Below are positions 52,520 through 61,559 of a stretch of 64,000 nt of DNA, piece by piece. A model generated the notes under the pieces. The model was not told where the DNA came from. It saw only the letters and a program-made list of their open reading frames with translations, and made no database searches. Made by a program: the position numbers and the translations under genes. Source of the stretch: Pedobacter panaciterrae. GTDB taxonomy: Bacteria; Bacteroidota; Bacteroidia; Sphingobacteriales; Sphingobacteriaceae. Where the stretch lies: NCBI RefSeq assembly GCF_013204795.1, contig NZ_JABMKW010000008.1, positions 310,001 through 374,000 of the forward strand, written 5' to 3'. Position 1 is the stretch's first letter; every line of letters begins with the position of its first letter.

Positions 52520-53584
52520 ATGAAAGCGGATAAAAAAACAGCACTAGTAGTTGGAGCCAATGGAATAATTGGAACCAATCTAATAAATTACCTGGAGGAA
52601 TTAGGAACCTGGGACATTATTGGTTTGTCCAGAAGGGGAGGGACAAGCACCAAAAAAATCCGATATATAGCTGTTGATTTGCTAGATCCTGCATCGTGTA
52701 TTGCACAACTTAGTTCATTATCTGATGTTACTCACATATTTTATGCAGCCTATCAGGATAGGGCGAGTTGGGCAGAACTGGTTGAACCCAACCTGGCTAT
52801 GTTGGTAAACGTATTGACGGCAATTGAACCGGTGGCAGCCAATTTGGAACATGTAAGTCTGATGCAAGGGTACAAAGTTTATGGTGCCCATCTAGGCCCC
52901 TTTAAAACTCCCGCAAAAGAAAGTGATGCAGGCCATATGCCTCCCGAATTTAATGTAGATCAACAGAACTTCCTCGAAAAACAACAGGTGAACAAACGTT
53001 GGACTTGGTCTGCCATTAGGCCATCAGTAGTTGGTGGAACCTCAACAGGTAATCCTATGAATCTTGCAATGGTAATTGCGGTGTTTGCTACTATTTCTAA
53101 GAAACTTGGGATTCCCTTACGTTTTCCCGGAAAATTGGGCGCCTATGATAAATTGATGGAAATGACAGATGCAGGACTACTGGCTAAAGCGACTGTATGG
53201 GCAGCTACAAACCCACAATGTGCAAATCAGGCATTCAATATCAATAACGGCGACTTGTTTAGGTGGAATGAGCTTTGGCCTAAAATTGCTGTTTATTTTA
53301 ATATGGAAGTTGCGGCACCCTTGCAAGTGCCCCTCCAAACAGTTATGGCGGACAAAGAAGAACTCTGGAAATCTTTACAGGAAGAACACGGACTAAATTA
53401 TAACTATAAAGACTTATCCTCATGGGCATTTGGCGACTTTGTGTTCTCCTGGGACTATGACTTTTTTGCAGATGGCACAAAGGCAAGAAGAATGGGCTTT
53501 CATGAGTTTATTGATACAGAAAAAATGTTTTATGATTTGTTCGATGAAATGCGCAGGAAAAAGATAATACCAAAAACAATATAA
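52520..53584 (+). CDS. SDR-family reductase, PRISE (progesterone 5-beta-reductase/iridoid synthase)-like
   Basis: NAD(P)-dependent atypical short-chain reductase of 354 residues. The nucleotide-binding motif is VVGANGIIGTNLINYLEELG (GxxGxxG) near residue 13. The following order matches the PRISE group: LSSLSDVTHIFYAAYQ, NLEHVSLMQGYKVYG (conserved Lys), WTWSAIRPSVVGG, then NINNGDLFRWNELWPKIAVY. In plant enzymes a catalytic Tyr lies in an NFYY motif; here the corresponding text is QQNFLEKQQ, without Tyr. The reaction is probably enone reduction or a relative, but the missing Tyr leaves this open. Divergent AraC regulator upstream. Confidence 0.82.
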   Translation: MKADKKTALVVGANGIIGTNLINYLEELGTWDIIGLSRRGGTSTKKIRYIAVDLLDPASCIAQLSSLSDVTHIFYAAYQDRASWAELVEPNLAMLVNVLTAIEPVAANLEHVSLMQGYKVYGAHLGPFKTPAKESDAGHMPPEFNVDQQNFLEKQQVNKRWTWSAIRPSVVGGTSTGNPMNLAMVIAVFATISKKLGIPLRFPGKLGAYDKLMEMTDAGLLAKATVWAATNPQCANQAFNINNGDLFRWNELWPKIAVYFNMEVAAPLQVPLQTVMADKEELWKSLQEEHGLNYNYKDLSSWAFGDFVFSWDYDFFADGTKARRMGFHEFIDTEKMFYDLFDEMRRKKIIPKTI

Positions 53585-53587
53585 TAG

Positions 53588-54223
53588 CTAAATCAGATTT
53601 TGTAGTGTAGCATGTCTTATTAAATCGGCAACATTTTTTGCTTTGAGCTTTTGTAGTAAGTTCTTTCTGTGGTTTTCTACCGTAAACTTGCTTAAAAATA
53701 ACATTTCAGCAATGTCATTAGTGGTTTTGCCATCAGCAATTAGTTTTAAAATTTCCTTTTCGCGTACCGTAAGTTTGGCAAAATCTTGAGATTCTTTTAA
53801 CTGTGGCCGGGAGATAATTTCTTTAACGATGTTACTAAAAGTAATCTGACCATTTAAGGCTTCATTGATACAGATAACAATTTCTTCAATAGACGACTCT
53901 TTAAGTAAATATCCACTGGCGCCATTGGCCAACATTTGCAAAATTACGCTGCGCTCCTGGTAATTGCTAAATGCCAATACAACCGTATCCGGAGATATGG
54001 TTTTTATTGTTTTGCACAAATCCATTCCATTTATATCAGGAAGCATGATATCCAGCAAAACAATTTTTACTGTTGCTATTTTTAAAAAGGAAATAAATTC
54101 CTCCCCTCGGGTAAAGCCACCAATAATTTCATATTCCGGTTTTTTACTTAAAAGCCTAATCAACCCCTCTATGACTATCGGATGATCATCAACAACGACA
54201 ATGGTATTTTTATGCTGTGACAT
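53588..54223 (-). CDS. Response regulator, NarL/LuxR type
   Basis: DNA-binding response regulator of 211 residues. Receiver domain at about 6-122 with acidic pair Asp12/Asp13 (VVVDDHPIVIEGL), phospho-acceptor Asp58 (KIVLLDIMLPDINGMDLC) and Lys in YLLKESSIEE. LuxR-type helix-turn-helix at about 148-205 (FAKLTVREKEILKLIADGKT; NDIAEMLFLSKFTVENHRKN, LLQKLKAKNVADL). Its start overlaps the end of the histidine-kinase gene by 14 bases, so the pair is translated together. Target genes are not evident. Confidence 0.94.
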   Translation of the reverse strand: MSQHKNTIVVVDDHPIVIEGLIRLLSKKPEYEIIGGFTRGEEFISFLKIATVKIVLLDIMLPDINGMDLCKTIKTISPDTVVLAFSNYQERSVILQMLANGASGYLLKESSIEEIVICINEALNGQITFSNIVKEIISRPQLKESQDFAKLTVREKEILKLIADGKTTNDIAEMLFLSKFTVENHRKNLLQKLKAKNVADLIRHATLQNLI

Positions 54224-56198
54224 AAAGTTCTATATTGATGGAGGTGCCTCTTTTATTTCTTTCTGATAGGATCTCAATTTTGCCTTTAAGGTATTCAACC
54301 CGGCTTTTGATGTTGTTAAGACCTATGCCCTCAACCTTATCCAAATGTGTTGCATCAAAGCCCTTTCCGTCATCTTCAACCGTTATAAAAAACACATCCT
54401 CATTTTGCGAACATTGCAGCAAAAGGTTTTGCGCCTGGGCATGTTTGGTTGCGTTAGTAATGGCTTCTTGTATAATACGATAAATGTTTATTTGCTCTTG
54501 TGCAAGCAGATTGTTTTTGATGCCAAGATATTGAAAGTCCACTTTTAGCGCGGCAGAAGCTGCTGATTCACATAAGTCTTTTAGCAGTGCCTTAAGACCC
54601 AGTTTTAATAGCATTTCAGGCATCATGTTGTGGGATATACGTCTAAGTTCACCTATGGAAGTATCCAATTGCGTAACGATATTTTGCAGCTCTAGGGTGT
54701 TATTGTTGCCTTGTTCGTGTATATAATCTGTCAGATTTAGTTTTGCTATTGCGAGCATACAGCCCAGCCCATCATGTAGATCGCGGGCAAGTCTGTTTTG
54801 TTCATCTTCTTTGGCATTCAACATTACCTGCACTAGTTTTATTTGCTGTTGCCTGTCAATATCTTTAAGTTCTTGTTGGTGATTCAGATCTTTTTGTAAA
54901 GCTAATTTTTTACTGTTGCGGTAAAACAACCAGCCAAAAAAAGCAACAATAAGTAAAAATATACTGGCTAGGCCCAGTAGCCAATTCACCAGCCGACTAT
55001 TTTTTGTGGCAAGTTTTGCCTTTTCATTCTCGGCGTTAAGCGCCACAATTTTCTTTTGGTTTTCTGCCGTTCTATATTTTACTTCGAGGAGGTTTGCAGT
55101 TTCTTTTAGTTTGCTGTTACTCAAACTGTCGCTCAACCCGCTATAAAGTTTTAACCATTTGTAAGCACTTTGCTTATTTTTCATGCCCTCATAGCTAGTC
55201 GCCAGTCCATAGTAAATCTGCAACTTGTTTGTTTCCCATGCCATAAATTGTTTGTCCTTAACCAAAGCCAGTCCTACATTCTTTGCCTCAGGGAAATCTT
55301 CTTTACTATGAAGAGCATAAAATTTTTGTAGTAGTATGCGTTTTTCGGCATAAGTGCCTTTGAATCTTTTTGCCAGAAGCATTCCTTTTTCTACTACAGT
55401 GAGTGCGCTGTCGAATTGCAAAGCAGTATTAAGGCGTAAAGCTTCACCGGCATAATATTCTAACCACATCTCGGACTGTGGATACGGCTTAAGCAAGATC
55501 ATCATGCTGTCTAAATTCGATTTGGCCTCTTTTAACTTACCTAATGAAATATAATTTTCCCCAATAGATTGATAAATCATAGCCAGATATTGTGGTGCAT
55601 TGGCTTTTTTAAGTATTGAAACTGCTTTTGTTAAATAGATTTTTTCCTTCGCGTGCTGACCCAGATTTTTGAATCCCGCAGAAAGGAGAAAATAGTTTTT
55701 TCCTAAGAAACCCAAATCACCTGATTGTATAGCCAACGGAATTGCCTTATGCAGTATAATTTCTATAGATTCTTTGATTTCGTTTCTAAGATGATGGCGA
55801 AATGCATAGCTGTGCCAGCACATTGATCTAACCAGAAGAGCTTCCTTTGTTTTGAATTTTTTTAGTGAAGCATCTGATTGCAAAAGCATTTTTTTAGCAA
55901 GTTCTGGATTTTTAGCCATCATTTGCAAAGCTTTATAATATAAAGATACTGCTTGCATAAAGCTGTTTCCTTCGCTGTGTGCTAATCCTTGTTGTAAATA
56001 CTGCTCAGCTTTTGCTGTATCTGTTCTTAAGTAAAATTCTGAGAGTAGAAAACTACTTTTTGCCTTTGTGGCATTCGGTAGCTCTTTTTTTAACTGCTGG
56101 GTAAGGCTATCGGCATAATGCGTTCCGTTTAATGGCATCTGCGAAAGCGCATTGAAAAAGGAAAATATCAAAAACAAGGTGTAACCGTATTTTTTCAT
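54210..56198 (-). CDS. TPR-containing two-component sensor histidine kinase (HisKA_3/DesK-like)
   Basis: Membrane sensor kinase of 662 residues. Signal sequence about 1-19, a periplasmic tetratricopeptide-repeat array about 40-375, one membrane span about 403-426 (NWLLGLASIFLLIVAFFGWL), a short coiled coil, then the HisKA_3 dimerisation domain with phospho-acceptor His475 (EQNRLARDLHDGLGCMLA) and a HATPase_c domain (IYRIIQEAITNATKHAQAQN; VEDDGKGFDATHLDKVEGIG; LNNIKSRVEYLKGKI). It overlaps the NarL-type regulator gene by 14 bases. The periplasmic TPR suggests sensing of a protein or peptide ligand. The family is common in Bacteroidota. Confidence 0.93.
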   Translation of the reverse strand: MKKYGYTLFLIFSFFNALSQMPLNGTHYADSLTQQLKKELPNATKAKSSFLLSEFYLRTDTAKAEQYLQQGLAHSEGNSFMQAVSLYYKALQMMAKNPELAKKMLLQSDASLKKFKTKEALLVRSMCWHSYAFRHHLRNEIKESIEIILHKAIPLAIQSGDLGFLGKNYFLLSAGFKNLGQHAKEKIYLTKAVSILKKANAPQYLAMIYQSIGENYISLGKLKEAKSNLDSMMILLKPYPQSEMWLEYYAGEALRLNTALQFDSALTVVEKGMLLAKRFKGTYAEKRILLQKFYALHSKEDFPEAKNVGLALVKDKQFMAWETNKLQIYYGLATSYEGMKNKQSAYKWLKLYSGLSDSLSNSKLKETANLLEVKYRTAENQKKIVALNAENEKAKLATKNSRLVNWLLGLASIFLLIVAFFGWLFYRNSKKLALQKDLNHQQELKDIDRQQQIKLVQVMLNAKEDEQNRLARDLHDGLGCMLAIAKLNLTDYIHEQGNNNTLELQNIVTQLDTSIGELRRISHNMMPEMLLKLGLKALLKDLCESAASAALKVDFQYLGIKNNLLAQEQINIYRIIQEAITNATKHAQAQNLLLQCSQNEDVFFITVEDDGKGFDATHLDKVEGIGLNNIKSRVEYLKGKIEILSERNKRGTSINIELYVTA

Positions 56199-56262
56199 TG
56201 TAGCGTAGATAATTAAGCTAATGTAGCTAGAATGCCTGCCTGTTATTAAGATAATATCAAAA

Positions 56263-56280
56263 ATAGCTGAAAACAGCTAT
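56263..56280. promoter_or_regulatory. Perfect small dyad (ATAGCTG AAAA CAGCTAT)
   Basis: Perfect inverted repeat with 7-bp arms in the divergent gap between the histidine-kinase gene and the RRM gene. It lies 19 bases upstream of a TAnnTTTG element (TAAATTTG, 56299-56306), so it overlaps the -33 region of the RRM gene promoter. It could be an operator. Confidence 0.4.
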
Positions 56281-56298
56281 AAGTAAAATATTAAAGCT

Positions 56299-56306
56299 TA
56301 AATTTG
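56299..56306 (+). promoter_or_regulatory. -7 element (TAAATTTG) for the RRM protein gene
   Basis: Exact TAnnTTTG match 17 bases before the ATG at 56324. Confidence 0.5.
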
Positions 56307-56323
56307 CAGCTTTAAATAGATTC

Positions 56324-56707
56324 ATGATTAAATTATTTGTGGTGGGTTATCCACTTGATATACAGGAAGCTGAACTGATTGAGATATTCAGCATCCATGG
56401 AATGTTGCACAGCGTGCATTTATTGACCGACAAAGTGACCCACAAACATAAAGGCTATGGTTTTATAGAAATGGTGGATCAGGCTGGAGCCGATAGGGCA
56501 ATTGCAGCTATAAACGGTATGGTTTTGAAAGGTAGAAAGATAAGTGTTAAACTGGCGGATGAGAATAGGGCAGAGAAACCAAGAACAACTTTTAAACCTA
56601 ACCGATTCCATACTGAAGAAGGGCAAAGTAATGCAGGTAGTGGAGAGCAGTTTAAAAATAAGCGTCCTAGAAAATTAGTGTCGAATACATTCAGGGCCGA
56701 GAAGTAA
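56324..56707 (+). CDS. RRM-domain RNA-binding protein
   Basis: Small RNA-binding protein of 127 residues with one RNA recognition motif: RNP2 is KLFVVGYPL (residues 3-11), RNP1 is HKGYGFIEM (residues about 43-51), and the fold ends AINGMVLKGRKISVKLADEN. A basic disordered tail follows (about 83-127, with PRTTFKPNRFHTEEGQSNAG and KNKRPRKLVSNTFRAEK). Such single-RRM proteins with basic tails are widespread in Bacteroidota, where no Hfq is found in many species. They can act as post-transcriptional regulators. It is divergent from the kinase gene. Confidence 0.92.
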   Translation: MIKLFVVGYPLDIQEAELIEIFSIHGMLHSVHLLTDKVTHKHKGYGFIEMVDQAGADRAIAAINGMVLKGRKISVKLADENRAEKPRTTFKPNRFHTEEGQSNAGSGEQFKNKRPRKLVSNTFRAEK

Positions 56708-56731
56708 ACGATATTTCTTAAATTAGTAGGT

Positions 56732-57472
56732 ATGGACTACCTGCAGAAAATAATCGGTGATATTGAATGCCATGATGTGGATGGGATCAGATCATGTTTT
56801 CAGCATGGGGTCCATCCCAACGATATCTTCAAAGGGCACCCCTTAATTTATGAACTCATCAGCGAATACGCCAGAACAGACCGCTTTAAAGCATGTGTCA
56901 AGGTATTTATCGATCATGGGCTGGAGTTTAATGATCCGTCGCTTTTAGCCGTCCTCTCAGATGATGCCCAGATTTTAGCGAAACATTTGACTACAGACCC
57001 AGGTGCACTTAACCGGCCTGTTAATTTACGGTGTGCTTATACGCCTTTACATGATGTCAGCCTACTTCATGTCTGTGCGGAATTTAATCATCTGTCATGT
57101 GCAGAAGTTCTGGTGAGGAATGGAGCAGACGTGAATGCGAAAGCAGGAACTGATGAACATGGGTTTGGAGGACAAAGCCCTATTTTTCATACTGTAAATC
57201 AGAACTCTAACCATTCCGCTTCGTTATTGGACTATCTGCTATCGGAATCAGCAGATCTTAACTACACAGTAAAAGGGTTGATCTGGGGTAAAGGTTATCC
57301 TTGGGAAACACTTGTTCCTGCAGTAAACCCAATCAGCTATGCTATGATGGGGCTTTTGCCGCAAATGCATAGGGATGAGAGAACCATCGCAGTTGTTGTA
57401 TCCAAGTTACTGAAGGCTGCTCATGGGATTGATTATGTGCCGGTAAACGTGCCATGTGCTTATCTGAAATAA
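56732..57472 (+). CDS. Ankyrin-repeat protein
   Basis: Soluble protein of 246 residues with ankyrin-type repeats, clearest at about 105-160 (YTPLHDVSLLHVCAEFNHLS; CAEVLVRNGADVNAKAGTDE; GQSPIFHTVNQNSNHSASLL; DYLLSESADLNYTVKGLIWG). It has no signal peptide. Function is probably protein-protein binding. It starts 24 bases after the RRM gene, on the same strand, so the two may share a transcript. No toxin or secretion partner is visible nearby. Confidence 0.87.
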   Translation: MDYLQKIIGDIECHDVDGIRSCFQHGVHPNDIFKGHPLIYELISEYARTDRFKACVKVFIDHGLEFNDPSLLAVLSDDAQILAKHLTTDPGALNRPVNLRCAYTPLHDVSLLHVCAEFNHLSCAEVLVRNGADVNAKAGTDEHGFGGQSPIFHTVNQNSNHSASLLDYLLSESADLNYTVKGLIWGKGYPWETLVPAVNPISYAMMGLLPQMHRDERTIAVVVSKLLKAAHGIDYVPVNVPCAYLK

Positions 57473-57508
57473 TAAAAAATTAAATTTTCCCGTTATTGGG
57501 ATAATTAA

Positions 57509-57516
57509 TACATTTG
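57509..57516 (+). promoter_or_regulatory. -7 element (TACATTTG) for the outer-membrane barrel gene
   Basis: Exact TAnnTTTG match 54 bases before the ATG at 57571. It would give a leader of about 50 bases. No clear -33 element. Confidence 0.45.
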
Positions 57517-57570
57517 GTTACCAGACTTTTCGAATAATAGCCATTCTAAAACAAAAAAATAACCAAACTT

Positions 57571-58266
57571 ATGAGAAAGAATAAATTATACGCTCCGCTA
57601 TTTCTATTTTTCCTGATTACCGCCTTTAACATTGCCAATGCACAAACGAAAATAGGGATAAGAACCGGTGTAAATTTCTCAAACGCAAATATGAAAGATG
57701 AACAGGGAAATAAGGGTGAAACTGAATCAATTCCAGGTTTCCACTTAGGACTTACAGTTGACGTTCCTATAGCCGGTGATTTTTACATTCAACCCGCTGC
57801 CTTATATTCCTCCAAAGGATTTAGACAAAAAGGAGAGGGCTTTGGCTATAGTGATGATTTTAAAGTTACGGTTTCTTATATAGAAGTACCGGTTAATTTA
57901 CTTTATAACCCCAAGTTGGGAACGGGGAATTTAATACTTGGCGCAGGAGGTTATTTGGGATATGGAACAGGAGGGAAGTGGAAGTCCGCATCTGGTGTTT
58001 TAATTGGGGATATCCAAATTGGAGATAATGGAGAGGTGATCTTCAAAAACGATGCAGAGAAGGGTGAATTTGGATCTTATTTGTATGGAAAGCCCTTGGA
58101 TTACGGGGTTAGTTTTTTAGCTGGTTATGAGCTTTTTAACAAATATTCTATCCAATTCAATAGTGAAATAGGACTGGCAAATTTGCAAACAACTTATAGC
58201 GGGATAAAACGGAAAGGGAAAATGAAAAATACCAGCTTTAGTATTTCACTCGGTTATAAGTTCTGA
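57571..58266 (+). CDS. PorT/OMP_b-brl_2-type outer-membrane beta-barrel protein
   Basis: Outer-membrane protein of 231 residues. Signal peptide about 1-25 (FNIANAQT), then alternate strands of an eight-strand barrel (KIGIRTGVNFSNANMKDEQG; GFHLGLTVDVPIAGDFYIQP; ALYSSKGFRQKGEGFGYSDD; YIEVPVNLLYNPKLGTGNLI; GAGGYLGYGTGGKWKS), ending in NTSFSISLGYKF with C-terminal Phe. These are the marks of the PorT family. It has its own promoter. The role is structural or unknown. It converges on a TetR gene. Confidence 0.9.
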   Translation: MRKNKLYAPLFLFFLITAFNIANAQTKIGIRTGVNFSNANMKDEQGNKGETESIPGFHLGLTVDVPIAGDFYIQPAALYSSKGFRQKGEGFGYSDDFKVTVSYIEVPVNLLYNPKLGTGNLILGAGGYLGYGTGGKWKSASGVLIGDIQIGDNGEVIFKNDAEKGEFGSYLYGKPLDYGVSFLAGYELFNKYSIQFNSEIGLANLQTTYSGIKRKGKMKNTSFSISLGYKF

Positions 58267-58284
58267 TAAAAGGTTTTCTATTAT

Positions 58285-58929
58285 CTATGACTGAGTCTTA
58301 TTACTGTAAGCGTATTCTAAAACCAGGCTTATTGCTTCTTTGATTCTTTTCATTCCTTCTGGATTATTGATGTCAATTTCACAAAAAAGGCTGTCGGTAG
58401 TTTTGGCATGAAGTACCATATAATAAATACCTGCAACCAATAAACCGGCAATTGCCCTAAGATCGACATCATTTCCTTTCAACTCCTTATCTGTCAATGC
58501 AAAGAATGTGGAACTAAGTTGTTCTCGTTCTTCGCATACCTGATACATAATCTGGCTTCTCTGGCTAATTTGCCAAAGTACAATCTTCTGCATTTCTTCA
58601 TTCTCATAGAAATAATCCAATTGATTAAGCAACAGATTTTTCAATATTTGCTTCGTGTCTTTCCCTTGGTTATTTTCGATCATGATACCTGCATCACCTG
58701 TTGCAGCCACCCAGTAGTCTTTGCTTTTTACATAAATTTCTATCAGATTATCAACTGAACCAAAATAAAGTTTAATTAGTTTACGGTCCAATCCTGCAGC
58801 TTTTGAAATGTTTGTAACGGTCAATCCGGTATATCCTTTGTCTTGGATTACAATTCCAACAGCCTGGATCAATTTCTGTTTTGATCTATCCTTATCGTTT
58901 AATGCCCCTTGGTATCTTTTCTTTTCCAT
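58285..58929 (-). CDS. TetR/AcrR-family transcriptional regulator
   Basis: Repressor of 214 residues. The helix-turn-helix lies at about residues 15-65 (LIQAVGIVIQDKGYTGLTVT; ISKAAGLDRKLIKLYFGSVD), and the C-terminal domain has YYMVLHAKTTDSLFCEIDIN. It does not resemble the TetR at 43189. It is not clearly coupled to a target: the barrel gene is convergent, and the carbonic-anhydrase gene upstream lies on the same strand, 67 bases away. The inducer is unknown. Confidence 0.88.
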   Translation of the reverse strand: MEKKRYQGALNDKDRSKQKLIQAVGIVIQDKGYTGLTVTNISKAAGLDRKLIKLYFGSVDNLIEIYVKSKDYWVAATGDAGIMIENNQGKDTKQILKNLLLNQLDYFYENEEMQKIVLWQISQRSQIMYQVCEEREQLSSTFFALTDKELKGNDVDLRAIAGLLVAGIYYMVLHAKTTDSLFCEIDINNPEGMKRIKEAISLVLEYAYSNKTQS

Positions 58930-58996
58930 AACAAACTGATTGTAGTAGCTAAATTATGGAGAAAGTCTGAGTTTCTATTCCTACTATTTCAACATG

Positions 58997-59626
58997 TTAG
59001 CAATGTTTATTGTAAAAAGTCAAATTACCTACAGAGATGTCGTACATAGCAGGTATGATCTTTATTTCTCTGCTATCTACGCGTTGCCGTATAATACTGC
59101 TTTGCTCAAGTATCTGCTGCACGGAACGGTAAACATTAAGTAAAGAAACCTTATTAACAAAAGATTCGTTATGGCCTGTTCTGTTGCTTATTTCCGTAAA
59201 TTCTTGTGAGATACACACTTTTACTTCCCTTAGCAAGCCCGAAAGATTTTCCATCATCACATCGTCACAAGCACTCCTTACTGCCCCACAATTGGTGTGA
59301 CCCATTACTACAATCAGTTTTGAACCTGCCGTGGCTATTGTATACTCCAACGATCCTAACACATGTGGAGATATAACATTGCCTGCAATGCGAATGTTAA
59401 AAATATCACCAATACTCTGGTCAAGAATCAGTTCAGTTGGAACCCTTGAATCCATGCAGCTCAATATTGATGCAAATGGCCTCGGATTGTCTTTTGTTTC
59501 CTGTACTTTTTGTAGCAAGCCGCGATGTTTGCTGCGTCCACTAAGAAATCTTTCATGACCATCTCTTAATATTTGTAAGGCAATATCAGGAGTCATTTCA
59601 GTGTGGTAATTTATATTGAGATCCAT
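58997..59626 (-). CDS. Beta-class carbonic anhydrase
   Basis: Zinc enzyme of 209 residues that interconverts carbon dioxide and bicarbonate. Zinc ligands of the beta class: Cys in ILSCMDSRVPTELI (CxDSR), and His and Cys in VVMGHTNCGAVRSACDDVMM (HxxC). The N-terminal part is helical as usual (TPDIALQILRDGHERFLSGR). It has no signal peptide. It starts 22 bases after the stop of the SPFH gene on the same strand, so the two may be read together. No sulfate-transporter neighbour is visible. Confidence 0.95.
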   Translation of the reverse strand: MDLNINYHTEMTPDIALQILRDGHERFLSGRSKHRGLLQKVQETKDNPRPFASILSCMDSRVPTELILDQSIGDIFNIRIAGNVISPHVLGSLEYTIATAGSKLIVVMGHTNCGAVRSACDDVMMENLSGLLREVKVCISQEFTEISNRTGHNESFVNKVSLLNVYRSVQQILEQSSIIRQRVDSREIKIIPAMYDISVGNLTFYNKHC

Positions 59627-59648
59627 AATTTTAAGTGATTAGGGTTTA

Positions 59649-61559
59649 TTATTCGCTGGCTTTCCCTTTTTCTTGCTGTATCATTTGCATCAATTGCAGA
59701 CCCATTAAACCACTTAGGCTACCATCACTGCCGTTGCCACCACTTACAATTAGATCTGGGATGATCTTAATTTTTCCTTTTCCAATTTCTTCGGTTATTT
59801 TAAACTTGGTAAAGTTGTCGCCTCCCATGGCTTTTACTTGTAAGTCGTAAGCATCAGCTGTAGATTTACCTATGGCCATAATTTTTTCTGCTTCGGCCAA
59901 TCCTGTTTTGGCTATTTTCTCTGCATCGGCAGTCGCATTAAGTTTGGTAGCTTCGGCTTGTGCACCAGCACGGGCTTTAGTTGCTTCAGCTTCTGCGTTT
60001 GCACGCATTTTAGTTGCCGTGGCTTCAGCATCAACCTGTAGTTTTAAACTATTGGCGTCACCTTCTGCCTTTTTTACCGTTGCATCAGCAGTGCGCTGAG
60101 CAATTTCAACACTTTGCTGTGCTTTTACAATTTCCTTTTGCATATCTGCAATTGCAGTTTCTTTCTCCATGCCCTGGCGCTGTTCCTGTGCCATTTTCTG
60201 TGTCTGATAAGTTTTTTGTTCCTCTTCTGCAATCTTACGGTCGGTAAGGGTTTTCATCAATGCCTCTGGTGGAAGAATATCACCTATTAAAGTATCTACA
60301 GCATTTACATTGTAATCATCCAGGACTGCTTTAATGTGTTCCTTTGCCGATTGTTGTCTTTCTTTACGGGTAATCAGAAAACTTATCACATCGCTGTCTT
60401 GTGCAGAATTTCGAAAATAATTGCCAATAGTAGGCTCTAATACCTGACTTACTAAATTACTCATGCTACCGAAACGGGCTATTACTTTGGGTGCCTCGGT
60501 TGCGGGAATATGAATGATCTGAGATACATCTAAATTGAAAGGGAAGCCGTCTCGGGAGCGGACGGTGATAGTACTCAGGTTCTTATCTAACTCATGAGAT
60601 TCGTTCCTGGCGTTGGCCCAATTCAATACCAGATTAGTTGTAGGCACCAGTTCAACCTTCATAATGTATTTGTTGAATGGGTATTTGCCAGGGCCATAGG
60701 CTTCCATCCATACCCCACGCTGGCCTTTGCTTACAATATTGCCATGTTTGAAACTCTCCCCGGTTAAATCTTTACCGTCTTCACCGATGTAGCTGATCAC
60801 AACGCCAACGAAACCAATAGGTACGTCGGTCATTGGTATTTCTTCAATCTGAATTGCCCATGGATTAATATTGTAACTACCTGCTAAAATGATTGATGGC
60901 TGCAAACCACGGTTACCATCATTTTTTAGAAAAACATCAATGTCCTGAAAATTATTGTGACCGGTAATTTGCTTTCCTGCAATTTGCCCGCTTTCAATTG
61001 GATGGCCGTCAAGCGTGGTTACAATGCCTACCATATTTTCATGTATGATGACCATGTCGGCAATTGTAACGGTGAAGGCAAATAAGTTGATACGATAAGT
61101 ACCTGCAGTGATATAAGAGGTTTGTCGACCTTTTTGCCCATTGTTGTTTAGGAATTTTTCTGCATCCTGAAAATTATCCGATTCTACTCTTCGGGCAAGG
61201 ATTGCACCTGTCGGTATTTCAGCACCATCGTTGGACAGGATCAATCCTATTTTACCTTCGGGTATAATGGTAAACCCGTGCATGTTCACATTGTATTGCC
61301 AGGGCCACATGCCCCAGTAAAGTCCGGGAGCCAGTGCTTTTGCCTGAAAACCAGCTTCTCCTTTAGTTGCAATAATACGTCCGTCTGGTAATTCTTTGTT
61401 GCTGCCAAAAAGCACAAATTTCTTGGTAACCAGTCCTACCTTGTTTTCGGGTACGATGACCATACCCAGGAAAACCCTTAGTATGAATTTGTAAAATAGG
61501 AGGGTGAACAGGATAGCGAAGACCCACCAGTAGATGAAAAAGATTTGAGAATAGTCCAT
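59649..61559 (-). CDS. SPFH/flotillin-like membrane protein with N-terminal vault-like repeats
   Basis: Membrane scaffold protein of 636 residues (ATG 61559; a TTG two codons upstream is less likely). Membrane span about 7-33. Residues about 34-298 hold four similar beta units, each beginning like VPENKVGLV, IPEGKIGLI, IHENMVGIV or VPIGFVGVV. Units 2 and 3 contain NFQDAEKFLNNNGQKG / NFQDIDVFLKNDGNRG and all end near AGTYRIN-like text. An SPFH/PHB domain follows at about 300-440 (LSTITVRSRDGFPFNLDVSQ), then a long Ala/Glu/Lys coiled coil at about 440-590 and a Gly-rich tail. This order mirrors the eukaryotic major vault protein. Confidence 0.88.
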   Translation of the reverse strand: MDYSQIFFIYWWVFAILFTLLFYKFILRVFLGMVIVPENKVGLVTKKFVLFGSNKELPDGRIIATKGEAGFQAKALAPGLYWGMWPWQYNVNMHGFTIIPEGKIGLILSNDGAEIPTGAILARRVESDNFQDAEKFLNNNGQKGRQTSYITAGTYRINLFAFTVTIADMVIIHENMVGIVTTLDGHPIESGQIAGKQITGHNNFQDIDVFLKNDGNRGLQPSIILAGSYNINPWAIQIEEIPMTDVPIGFVGVVISYIGEDGKDLTGESFKHGNIVSKGQRGVWMEAYGPGKYPFNKYIMKVELVPTTNLVLNWANARNESHELDKNLSTITVRSRDGFPFNLDVSQIIHIPATEAPKVIARFGSMSNLVSQVLEPTIGNYFRNSAQDSDVISFLITRKERQQSAKEHIKAVLDDYNVNAVDTLIGDILPPEALMKTLTDRKIAEEEQKTYQTQKMAQEQRQGMEKETAIADMQKEIVKAQQSVEIAQRTADATVKKAEGDANSLKLQVDAEATATKMRANAEAEATKARAGAQAEATKLNATADAEKIAKTGLAEAEKIMAIGKSTADAYDLQVKAMGGDNFTKFKITEEIGKGKIKIIPDLIVSGGNGSDGSLSGLMGLQLMQMIQQEKGKASE

